Source: Lethocerus indicus
Lineage: Eukaryota; Arthropoda; Insecta; Hemiptera; Belostomatidae
Assembly: GCA_019843655.1 (NCBI GenBank)
Contig: JACDQD010000003.1
Coordinates: forward strand, 29,562,224-29,626,223
Direction: 5' to 3'
Length of the DNA stretch: 64,000 nucleotides
Shown here: piece after piece, positions 47,831-59,820 of the stretch
How positions within the stretch are numbered: position 1 is the first letter of the stretch
Layout: every line of letters starts with the position of its first letter
Notes under the pieces: generated by a model
The model's database searches: none
What the model was told of the DNA's origin: nothing
Seen by the model: only the letters and a program-made list of their open reading frames with translations
Translations under genes and position numbers: made by a program

Positions 47831-50680
47831 ATCAGAAACTTCTTATCAATCGTCCTAAAAAATGACTATCCCTTAGTGGCTCTTACCTATAGTTTTCTTT
47901 TACTTTTCTCACGTTTTTTGGATATCTTGCGACCACAGTGTAAAAGTGCAAAAACATTGATTTCATTGCTATAAAATATTGAACAAAATTTCTGTCCTTC
48001 ATGGTTCGGGCATTGTTGATAGGAACACTGTCTATCCCGCACAGGTATCCAGAGTCAATAATCGTAAGGAGCTAGCTAGTTATATATGATTTATTATTAT
48101 ATTGCTTCAATTATTATTATATAGGCCACCTGTATATAAAATTTTTCAGTTTGTAACTTATCAGAATTCAGTTATGACAATTACTTAATTTATAGAATTT
48201 ATAGACTTTTGTCGAATTCCTCATAAGCTCCAACAAAAAACTTAAATTACAAACTGGTAAATAAAATATCCGTATTCCCTCCGAATGCGGTTTCTTTGAA
48301 TTGAAGCTAGAGAATTGAGATAAAGGAAAATTCTGATAGGATGTTTAATTCATGGTCCCCCCGTTGGATGATTCTGCTGAGTCGGCACGAACAGGCCAAC
48401 GCCACGAGAATTACTAAATTGAGACCTTTCGATTCGAATCGATTCCTATAAAGCAAGAACTACCCCGGAGACGGTCCCAATTCCATTCGCAAGGTAACTT
48501 ATGCTGTACTGTATTGATTAACGTTGGTATCTCTGGTCAAATAACTTTGCCGGACTGTCTGACTGGAGATACTGAGAGCAGATGAGAATAAGTGTCGTCA
48601 CAATTAGATGAGTGAATGTTAGGAGAATGAAAGAATCAATAACGGATGCTCGTTTGTCATTAAAATAAATGTCAGCCCTTCAAATAAAAATACCGTCGAA
48701 ACATCCTTAGTTTTCAAAATACTGAGAAGTCCCTACAGTACCTCGAAGCCGAAACAAGGAAATACGAGGAGTTTTTCCAAGTATGGCCTGAAATACAATT
48801 GACATTGTTCTGATCAGGAAACTTCTTTATTCCAGTTTCAAAGAAGGCAATTACTTACACGTCATTCCAGATGTGCCTCGCTCTTATATAAATTACCTTA
48901 CCCAACTGTACACCCGATCCAATAACTAAAAATGTTCCTTCTCAGACAGCGGTCGAATCACGGTCAGAATTTCAAAACACGTTTGAAAAAATTAGCTGTG
49001 AAACAGCTGCTCTCTATTTCAGGCAAGTAACGAACGGGTTCTAGTTTTGAGGAAGCTTCTGTTACAAAATATGTCTTCATTTTCACTCGAAAGATAATTT
49101 TGTCACCGCGTTTCCAGTCGTGTAAGCACAGAAAGCACTAGCGATCCGCCAAAAATAATTTTGTTCAGTGATTTTAAATAATGAACGTGAAACTGTTAAC
49201 TGAGCACTCTCGCACATTATCGCCTGGATTTTAGCTATTCTAAAATTCTAAATCGATTCAAATTTATACTCCGATCTTATTGTAGTTTATTAAGACGGCC
49301 GAGACAAATGCCAATTCTGTGTTTAATGCTGCGTAATAGTCTGAATTTTGAAAACAGCGGCCAGGGATTTTGTTCCGGAAGGGTAGAAGAGATGATGAGG
49401 AGGGGTGGAAGGGCGGGGGAGAGTCTGCTAATACCCCCTAAGTCCGCAGAGAACAGGCTCTTATCTGGCGCTAATCCGACGCTCTATTGCGGCGTCACAC
49501 ATCACCGTCGTTACCCAACTTCATTCCTCGTTAATCACGTTGGGGTGTCCTCTCCCCAGAATAAACCGCTTAAGTATTCAAGACGCGTGGGCTGAAACGT
49601 GTCGGTCATTGTCAAAGATTCTAATCTCCAGTCGCGCACATATAGGCCTTTATCTTAAATTCCCTACAACATTACGCGTTTACTAACAATTTTTGCCACA
49701 ATGAGAAGCTTACGACAATGGAGATTTCTAAGCAGATTTGATATTTCGAAAAGGACGTCTCACTAAAACTCAACTATCGACTCGGAACCTTCTTTGTGGG
49801 GGTGTTTTCCCGATTATTTTAGATAATAGGAAATTTTATGGGCAGTGTTTGATGGCCAGATGCGTATAAAAAAGTCTGTCGGGCTCTCCCAATAACTGTA
49901 AACCTCTCCCCCTTATAGTCCTCATTATACTTTATACATCCTCTAATGACGGAAAAGTCGTAAATAAGTTCTTTCACGGGGGCGCATACGATTGATCGGC
50001 TGTCCGTAAAAACCCGACGAAAATGAAATCTCATTTCCATATATTTATGGAGTTGGTTTATTGTCGCCGACCTCAATAGTCGACATAAAACGTATAAAGT
50101 TGAATTTAATTTTGAAAGAACCGATCTAAAATTAATTCAGCATCGATTGGGTCGGCGTCTGTAATGTGACGAATGTGTCTGTTTACTGGCTTTTGACTCG
50201 GTTTTATTATTGAGACTCTTAATATGGGCCTGTCATGCGGGATTAGACCGGTTTCTCGGTTTCTGTACTCCTCGTATGTAGGCGGTCACCTTGATGTCTC
50301 GTCGGAATTAAAGTTCGAGCGGTCTCAGTGTTGAAAATCGTCGACCAACGCATCGTTGACCCTCGTTGAGGCAAATGTCAGCGGAGCTTTCGCGTCGGCC
50401 GTGTGTTCTTACAACGTGGATTGGCCGTAACCGTGGGTTTGTGGGCAAAAAGTTGGAGGGCTCGGTGGGGTCCGGTTGGCAAGAACCGAGTGGCCCCTCA
50501 CCTGATTAATGGGGCTTCCGCCCTTCGCTCCCATCCCCTCTACTTCTTCTTCTTCTTTCCTTTTGCAGTCATTTCCTCGACAACCTATACCCGTTGCTAT
50601 ATAACATCGCAAATTAGTGGCTAATATCTGAGCTTCCTTTTCCCCCTTTCCACCCTCTCCCTAACACCTACTGCTTCAAT
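47831..50680. other. Mixed non-coding block
   Basis: AT-rich to about 49300, with the 14-bp palindrome TCGATTCGAATCGA (48429-48442). An acceptor-like tract at 49008-49022 runs straight into GCAAGT. GC-rich patches lie at 49360-49610 and 50340-50660. No gene is recognised. Confidence 0.55.
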
Positions 50681-53600
50681 CTCATAGACAAGTGGTTGAC
50701 AGAATATTCTAGTCCGAGTACGGGTTGTGGTACACGTAAGCACATTCATAGTAGTGCATTGTGTACTCGGGTGTTTCCATGTAAGTTTGAGGTATTTTGA
50801 TTCTATGCATAATGTCTAGATAATAATTATCCAGATGATAATTATCTAGATGATTGGATTTCAGTCATAGCCCTAAGTTATAAAAATATATTGACAACGA
50901 GATTATGTTAACTAGTCTGTTTCTTAATAATTTGAATCGTTCGGAAGTCGATTGGCCCTGGTCGCTTGGAACTAATCAATTAGTGGTGGGGTGGGGGAAG
51001 GCGGTTCTGAAACATAATCACCGGGTGGGGAGAAGAGGTCTGGGGAGTTTCCTCCAAGATTAAACCCGGTGCCCCAATTACCGGGCTATATTCATTTCGG
51101 GGCCGGCAACCATCCACCCACTTAATGCCGAGCAAACCGTTAACCAATAAAGTATTAATAATTGAGGTCTCCGCCGTCTTAGAGTAAATTAAGTCCCGGT
51201 AAGTCAGTTGAAGGGTGTGAGAGAGAGTGTGTGTGTTTTAATAAGACGACCAATATCATAGATAGCCCTTGCCAAAGTTAATAAGCCATCGATCGGGCCC
51301 TCGAAACGAGCTCGAGGTAGAATGGGATTGTTGGTTACTTTACTTGAAATATTGCAGCCGGTTCACCTCCACAATTTTCAAATTATTATTAGAATACAGC
51401 AAAAATTTAAAAAAAATTTACTTTACTTCAACCGTCTGGATTTCTGGATTAATTATCTTCTTGAACTATTTTTCATCTGAGTGAGTCCTCTGTTTAGACT
51501 GAAACCGATAATTTTAATAAAACTTCGGAAGCGATATTCCGAAATGTATTGACAGGCCACGCGCTCCTAGACAGTTGTGCTATTATAATATAGACTGGCC
51601 AATAATATTACCGATAGGCCCGGTAATATGATGGGAGATCACTCAAAGGATTATTCTTTTCTTGTTTCAATTTTGGGGAAAAGTGTATACTATTCCTTTT
51701 ATTAAATTCTTTCCAGTTTAAAAGCACAACAAAACCTAGCCGGAGCGATGGAAGCGGGAGGAGGTTAGGAGAAAACACGGCGCGGAATATATATTACGAA
51801 TAAGGCCAGGCTAAAGGAACGAAGAAGGAAAGAGGGAGCCTGTGGGTCATGGGGAAGAGGGGGGGGGAGAGGCATAAAGTTGATAAATGTTTCTCGGTGA
51901 ATAAAAATATTGCTCTTATTACATTGGTGGGAGTGGGGTGTGTGTGGGTGTGCGCGTTCGTAGCGGCCCCTGTGGCCGAATGAGGCGTGAACCCTCCGCC
52001 TCTTTCTCAACCGGCCATCAAATGGCAGGCCCAGTGTTTCACACACCCGCGCCCCCAATGTATTATTCAGGCCCGAGGGACACGGAAATATTCTTTCCGG
52101 GTTAACAACGCCTTTAACAACCGGTTATTTAAGTACGTATACCTTCTTCTGCTCGCGACTTTGGTCGATGCGAGTGTGTCCACCGAAACCGTGAAATTTC
52201 CACCACAGCAATATCCTCCTATTTTTTTTAAGTGTTTTATTTATTAACACTATTCGCTTGTATATACTGCCGATATCATAGAAACGAACAGACACTCATT
52301 ATTTTAGAGTAAACGGGATTAAGGTTTAAGGCTCACTCTATTGTTAGACTACACTTATATATACACAGTTACACAGTCTTATATATAACATTCTTAAATC
52401 CAGTCTATTTATTCCGAGGGGAGAAACTTCCCCTCGGTTGATCATTGGGTGAGTATACTGAAACTGAAAATTGACTTACATACAATAATACAAGGCAATG
52501 TATCTCTACTACCAGAGTGTGCCTAATGCCCATATATAATATAACAATAATGAATACTATATACCAAATATTTCAGACAGATATAGCAATCAGTACGACG
52601 AGATGATAATCTCGATTTTCACAATATATAAGGAAGATGAAATAAGCATTAATTATATGTAATTTGGGTTTGTGTTTCAAGAAATATGTTTTGTATATAT
52701 TTATATATATTTTTTAATATTCTATAACACTCTTTGAAACAATAATGCACAACTCAAGTAAGACTGTATATTCTTAATCCGAATTTCTGAATTCTTGAAT
52801 ACCTGGCCGTGAGTGGAGGCCGCACATAGCTCCGGCTTTATAAGTCTTGCAAGCCCGTCGAGGGCATGTATTATTCAAAGGGCCGAGTGGCTGTCGGGCG
52901 AGTTGGCCATATTCTTCAGGGAAAAACGCCCCCCTAACGACCGGTTATTTACTTGTCTCTCCTCCTGAAGATAACCTCACACATCTCCATTCAATAATCC
53001 TGCGGTTCAATAAGCAATATACCTAAGCTGTAGTGTAATTACAAGATGTGCAGGATATTGCATCCATTAAATTGCAATTGAAAACAATAATTTTTATTAG
53101 TTCAACTTTTCTTTACTTAAAATTAAAATTTACTTTAAATACATGTTTGTGTTGTACCAAACGCGTGAGGTTTGGTTGCCATGGGGTTCCACTGAGACAT
53201 CCAAAATCGGTCGGATCAATCACTGATTCCAATCGAAAGTCCTTCGAACCAAACATTTCAAATCGAAATGTAATGAATCCCTCTCCTCCGTGTGATTAGG
53301 TGGCTTCTTTAACGTGAGATGCAAGCGGCAACATCTGTTTTCACAATTACTTACGCTTAATTCTTTGAATAGTGAGGACAAGTTACATGGTCCATACAAT
53401 GGTTTTATCGCGGAAAACGCGCATTACTAAGACAATGAATGTATTTATTTTATTGTCGGAATGGTTGAATTAAGGCTCCAATTTGTCACCGGCCTAACTG
53501 TGTGGCCCGACTGATACCAGTAATTAATTCCGAGACCGGGGCAATATAGGAGGGGGTGTAGGATGAACGCGCTTGTGCCCGCCGAAACTATGTTTATTGC

Positions 53601-53800
53601 ATTTTAAAAGCGGTGTGGGAGTGTGAGGTCGGCCTACCCCCTACTACTACTGGCAGCAGTAGTACATTTGCCCCGCCGTCCGTGTGACGCGCTAATGGCG
53701 CCCCGGCCCGGCTAAACAAGTTTTAATTAAGTGGGACAAACGTGGAAAATGACTCCGTTTGCGTCGGTCGGAAAACGCCGAAACTTGTCGGCCGACGGGA
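50681..53800. other. Mosaic block with several GC-rich islands
   Basis: Islands at 50940-51200, 51720-52110, 52800-52980 and 53460-53790. Two of them contain CCGGTTATTT. Small repeats are at 50815-50856 (about 15-bp tandem), 52414-52437 (9-bp hairpin CCGAGGGGA/TCCCCTCGG) and 53645-53664 (8-bp hairpin TACTACTG/CAGTAGTA). Confidence 0.55.
50815..50856. repeat. Short tandem repeat, about 15 bp, 2.5 copies
   Basis: TCTAGATAATAATTATC, then CAGATGATAATTATC, then a partial TAGATGATT. The units are themselves partly palindromic. Confidence 0.8.
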
Positions 53801-54543
53801 CAGTTGTTCAAATGGAATGAAACTTGGAGCAATCACTGGCTGGCTATGCCCCGCCCGACGAATTTTAGAGGGCAAGGCGCATTCATCTGTTTGAAGTTAA
53901 CAGTCGTTTACATATTCGTGTGCACAGCCATTGACCGTATTGTCGGTTCCCCGGCGGTTTTCTCATATTGAAATGAAAAATATTTCAGCACGTGCAGTTT
54001 AACAGTAATGTTTTTATGAGTGTTTCTCTTCCTGACAACTCTTATAGTGAATCTATCTCGTCCACAAATTTTAAATGTAATAACATAAAGCATTTCCTAA
54101 ACTCTTATAACAGTTATCACCTGTCATGCAATGAACTACATAAAACTTACGTTGAACCTCGGATTGATTTGGTGTCGATTTATGGGAATACATTTGATAT
54201 TGCTTGCGTTAAATGAAAATTAAGCATTATAAGGTATCTATCCGAATGTGCTCTCTCGATTTCACTAAAGGATATAAGTTGATTGAATGGTAAATAGGTT
54301 TTATTTACCCAGACCTACTAATTTAGCCGTAGAGTCAATATTGTTATTGCCCATCCTTATTGTACCAGATTGACAAAGTTTCCCAAGTTTAACTTGTGAA
54401 AGGGGGGAAAGTCTGGATAGATTATCTAACCGAAAGTTAGCCACTTTATCGGTACATGTAATTTAATTATGATTACATTTTCAGAGAAATCGATAGTGTT
54501 GAGTTTGTCAGTATTTACGTAATTACTTTCGTAATGTGTTCCT

Positions 54544-54607
54544 TGGTGGTAGAGCGGAGGGATCTGCTTGTGGTGCGCATAGTTAAATGAAGACTCAGTT
54601 CGCAAAC
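54544..54607 (+). mobile_element. tRNA-like fragment, possible SINE head
   Basis: TGGTGGTAGAGCGGAGG resembles a tRNA A box. GTTCGCAAAC, a weak B-box match, begins 54 bp later, close to tRNA spacing. The would-be stems do not pair well, so a working tRNA is unlikely. Confidence 0.25.
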
Positions 54608-57600
54608 TAATCTAATTAATATATCAATTCTTTAATGCCTTGTTATTGGAAAATGATGTTAAGTAACAAAGGTAATAATACCTTGAAAGAAATATTTAGA
54701 TTAATGATTATTGATGATTATGGCATAAAAGTAATGCCTTCACAGGATGCATTTTAAACACACGGGTCTCCCTTGCGTGGAAAGGGTGTTCGTGTTTTAA
54801 TAAATAACTTTTTTTTTACAGACTCATGCCTCCTAATATTATATCCAATATCTACAGAGCGAGGTTTTCATATTTGCCCGAAAATTCGACGTTTCATGTA
54901 TTTATAAACACCCGCCGGCTAAAAATATTCATGTATGCAAAATGTAAAGCGTGTTCGGTGAGAATCATTGCCGCCACGTGCGAATATATTTGTATACATT
55001 CGAATCGCAATTATGGAAATAATATATTTTACTTCAATATTCACATCTCGGTGCCTTGTATGTCGACTGGAATCTGACAATCTAGCGAGCATGAAGGTTA
55101 AATAATAGTATTCAATATTTTTAACTTAATAAAATTAACAATATGCTAGAAATATTGTCATTTATTTCTGTAGAATAGTTATGTTCATCCTGTTTAAAAT
55201 CGAATCATATGAGGTAGGAGAGGGGTGTGAGGGGTTCTCGTAATGCAATACGGGCGAACAACGCAGGGGCAAAAAGCGACAGGTCGTTATCGGCACTACC
55301 CCCTCGACTTATCGGATGGAATTTACAGACCGCCCCTCGCTCGGTGGCCGAACAAATGACTGTCCAATTTGTAGACGCGTTGGGCCATCTTAAGGGGCGT
55401 TATCATCTCTGAACAGGTTATATTCCGAGTGATGCCCCGTATTAGACGGATATGGTCTTTTCCCCGTTATTCCAGCCTTTCGTTTCCGATTTCAGTATCA
55501 TCCTGCGTGGGAAAAATCCGATTTTCCGACGAAAAGTACAAACGTAACGTGTTTATAACATACTCAATGTGTACTAATTTCTTTAAAATTACTCCTAATG
55601 GCCTCAACCTTTAGATAATATCTTCATGGTTTTGCTTAAGACATCACTATGATTTATTCCTTGACGAAGTAATTTACCATCATACAAAATATGAATTAAC
55701 TAACTCGATGTATTGTAATTAAATTGTTAAATAGTGTAATACAATCGTCAGACAGAAATACGAAGACTTTTCGGTTATAAATCAGAGCAACAATAAGCAA
55801 TCAGTTGTTTTTCAAATATGGGTGTTTTTTATATTTCCTCAATTTCAATATGCATGTTTATTCAACACTCTTTTATAAAACTCGTTCACGCAGAATGTAA
55901 AGCATTGCTGGAAAAAAATACCCTCGCGAAATTCACGGGATTCTTCTTTTCGCAAACGTCAATAGCATCGCAATGGTTTATCGTTATGGATGTTGACAGG
56001 TTAATGATACTTCTCAGAAATATTTTTTTTAATTTTTACGCAAAATATGATATCCTTACTCCCAGTCAATAAGACTTGGTCCCGCCTAAGCCTCTTACAC
56101 TTTAAAAAGGGGCTTCAATAATTAACGGTAATTTGCGTTGGGCCAAGGGGGGCTGTGCTGGCGGCAGCTTGCTTAACCCCTATCTCCACTAATGGGGACA
56201 TAGTTTCCCGGCCAAAGTGCGTCTCCGGTTACCCCACTAAAGAGGATTTAAGATGCTCTCATCTCTTGTATTACAACTTATCATTCCACTTTTTGCAATA
56301 ATAAAACAGCGAAGTCCGTACTATGCCTAGAGTCTCAGTAAATATTCGGTTTTGTGTTTTAACCAGATAATATTGATTGTGGGTTTGACAATATATTGGA
56401 ATTCCGAATTCATCGAGTGAAGAAGCTTAAGATATTTTTTGGAGTTCCATTAGGACTGCAAAAGTTATCAGTTATTCAATTTTCTATCTTTGTTGCTCCG
56501 CTAAGAAGCGTCGGCCCCTCCCCGAGTCAACATTGATCAATAGCAGTGTAAATTATGTAAATTGAATTTACTTGTTAAATAGACTTTTCCTACGGTTCAA
56601 AATAGAACAGATCAGTTATTAAATAATATAAGATAATACTAATTGTTATAGCTGTGTACTCAGAATACCGATTAGAGAATGTAATGAATTTTAACCAGCT
56701 GCTGTGTGTTCAAGTAATCGTATAATCTTCGTGTTTTTAACGCTTAAAGAAGTCTAATTTTGCAAATAAGATATTTATAATAGATCATAAAAGGTATACT
56801 AAAGAGTTTCTCTCAAGGCACAAAATCAATGTATATCAACGGTCTTCTGTTATATGATAATGTTAAAAGATAATAACAAAATACGATATGAATATAGAGA
56901 CACTTTTCAGGAACATTCTAGAAAGATTTTTAATTATCTTTGGATAATGAAAACCTTTCATATGAACTTTATCTAGCTCTATCGAGCGCACAAAAAGAAC
57001 TCTCAAAGTTTTAAATGGGGGTTTTAAATAGCATACGTTGCATAAACAAAATTAATCTTAATTAGCCTCAGTTATATTTTAATTAATAATATCAGTTTTT
57101 CTGAAAACCCTGGAAGAAATATTTTCGTAAGGAACGCTAAGAGTACACTTTCTGGAAACTGAATTTATCTTTTACCTTTTCGTAAATAATGGCCTTATTG
57201 GACAGTAAATGAGAGCGGAGAAAGGTTTTCAACTAATGGATCGTGCTCGGGATGCGAACGGGCACAATTTGAATTATACGAGCTCGCCGACCCAAGAACC
57301 TCCTCCAGACATAAATCCAGCTTTATACTGTTCGCATCCCAATGCTGGCTTGCGACAAAAAAAAATCCCAAAGCGAGGATTTATTTGTTTCCTCCGCAGT
57401 TTGTTCTGTTGTTTCCACGGGCCCCTTTCGTCGCTACGCCGAGTGCTACGAAAATTTCAACGCATTTATTAAATAATATGAACCATAGTGGCGAAAATAT
57501 GTCCCGACTGTGCAACGGTAACCCACGACTGGTTTGTACGCAGGCAAGTATCCGCTACTAAGGATTAAATAAAAGTTAAAGAAACAAAACATTTGGTCAC

Positions 57601-59124
57601 AATAAGATACTTTCCAGATGACATGATATTCTAAGTCAGAGGAGCTACAAAATTTTACGTAGACCTTGTACTTTGAACCTATCAATTTCAATCATTACTA
57701 CAATTCTCAATCTATATCAGAACATTGCAGGCAAAGTTACATTTATTGAAGCTCATCGAATTTTATAGTCGTGTTCGGTAGGACTGTATTTGATTCGAGT
57801 GCTGCTGACGTGTTTGTGAATATGATACGAGATTTTGCGGGACCCCGATGATCGATACACCTTCATCTGTCTTATTTTCCGCACTCCACTCTCGCTTTTC
57901 ATATTTGCGAGTACCGTTGCTTACTTTTTTTCGCCTTGCTGGTAATTGACGTCCGTACATATTAAATACGAAAATCCAATGGAACTCGGAAGAAACAGTT
58001 TGTGCTGTTGTGGATATTATCAGGATTGGAACATACTCGAATCACATTAAGCGCGAGATATCTTTTCAATTTCTTATAATTTGTTTTATTTGCATATTTC
58101 CCCAATGGCCTCCCTTGAAAAGGCCTTGCACGTCTAGTGTAGGCCAAGATATTAGACCCTAATTATGTAGCACGAAATGTATTCCTCATAGTAAAAACAA
58201 TATCAAATTACTCTTTTCCGCGTTGTCAGTGTCTAGTTACGCTGCCTTGTTTGTTAAAGGGAGTGTAGGACAACTGAGGTTGATGCCCTCTCTTTAATCT
58301 TTTACAATATCCATAATTAGTGCGAACATGCATATGAAAGTACGTTATTATTAAATTTAATAGTTGGTATTGCGCTTCAATGCTCGGTATCGTTAGGTGT
58401 TTGTATACCCTAGTGCGGCACAAAGAACTTTCTATGTCAAAGAACTGTCTTTAACGAGGACATTGAAACCGTTATATTGAAAATCTGGTCTGCGTCGATG
58501 GTGAAGTACGTGCTGAGACGTGTCCCTTTATAATGGAGAGGGAAGTGTGGAACAAATTACCTCAATTATTCATAGAGGGCTAAAGAAGCTTTTGACACCC
58601 TTCGCCTTACCACCGACGGCAGAATATCGACCCCATCCAACATCCGATAACCAATCCGGTCTTCCGTGAAATGTTTCAAGTTATTCTCATTTGAAACACT
58701 CGACTGGGCCAATTATCAAAAGTTCTAATATAAAAAAATAATGTTTCAATAACCCATTAAATCTTTGCTTTTCAATTAGTCATCCTATTGATCAAGGTTT
58801 ATAAAACGATAAATATAGAAATCAGCTATTTCTTTCAACTCTGCACCAATTAATAAAGTTAAAGTCAATAGAAATTACCTTTTACGGGCGTAAAACTTCC
58901 ATATTAAAATAAAACCGAACTCCTTCTCGGGCTGAAAAATAAATTCCGACAACAACGATCCAATTTGATGTTTCAAAGTTTTCTGATATCGAAACTTTTT
59001 AGGCGCTTTTTTATTAACGTTTCCGAATCTACCGGTGGTTATTTCTGTTTAATAAAATTCCTTATATTTATATAATAAAAAGGTAGAAATTGAAAGCCGA
59101 TATTAGGTATACGCGCAGCAGATA

Positions 59125-59128
<4 letters not shown>

Positions 59129-59169
<41 letters not shown>
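59129..59169. repeat. (AT)20 microsatellite
   Basis: A pure alternating AT run of about 41 bp, the same length as the one at 4063-4103. Confidence 0.97.
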
Positions 59170-59171
<2 letters not shown>

Positions 59172-59477
59172 CGTTGTAAATCAGTGGCAAAGTGAAAATG
59201 AAATTAGTGTAATCATCTTTGATCCACAGTACAGGGATAATTTACATTCAGCTCCAACCGGGTTACAGTCGCAAAGAGGGCCGGTGTTCGACATCCCCCA
59301 ACTTTGTTAACTGTGGACTAGTTTGGAGTTATTTAAAACAGATCTAATTCCAGGAACTAAAGCGGACTGTTTGCAGTGGACAGGCAATCGCACAGATCTA
59401 TCCTTTAATTAAATAATTAACAAGTTAAACAATTTTCATAATTACTACATAAAAACGTCAGATTGTCAGATCATCTC

Positions 59478-59523
59478 CTGGGAATCCGAACCCTGAGAAT
59501 TTGACACCGAAGTGCTCTATGCG
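59478..59523 (-). mobile_element. tRNA-like fragment, possible SINE head
   Basis: On the minus strand a TAGAGCACTTCGG-like start is followed by TCAGGGTTCGGATTCCC, which resembles a T-arm with one base off in the B box. The order and spacing suit a truncated tRNA-derived sequence. Confidence 0.3.
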
Positions 59524-59820
59524 TGAATTTGTTTAATACAGTACGCTTCCAGTTCTACATACATTTTGTGTTTCCAACCGTTCATAATTCACGACAAAGG
59601 TATATCTGAAGAGAGATACTTTTTTGTTTATATAGCGCTATTCATTTGCAGATATCAACACCACTAATTGTAAATGCTTACGTTATCGGGCTTCGCGTAC
59701 TACCGTATGTTGTGCCGCGTTCAGGATATTGGCCTTATGAAATAACGATTTGACACATACGGCCGTTGTTTTCGTTTAGGTCGGCGTTGCGAACACTCGG
59801 TTTAATTTATAGTATATATA

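Larger units (their letters stand above)
53801..59820. other. Long AT-rich non-coding block
   Basis: AT-rich with GC-richer patches at 55210-55420 and 56080-56250. It holds two tRNA-like fragments (54544-54607, 59478-59523) and an (AT)n repeat. The frame at 54826-55077 follows a T-rich acceptor-like tract but has no recognisable domain. Confidence 0.55.

Noticed and set aside
54822..55077. Exon after a T9-ACAG acceptor-like tract
   Set aside because: The frame has no recognisable domain and no donor. TTTACAG-like strings are frequent in this AT-rich window (for example near 10432, 59970 and 63495).
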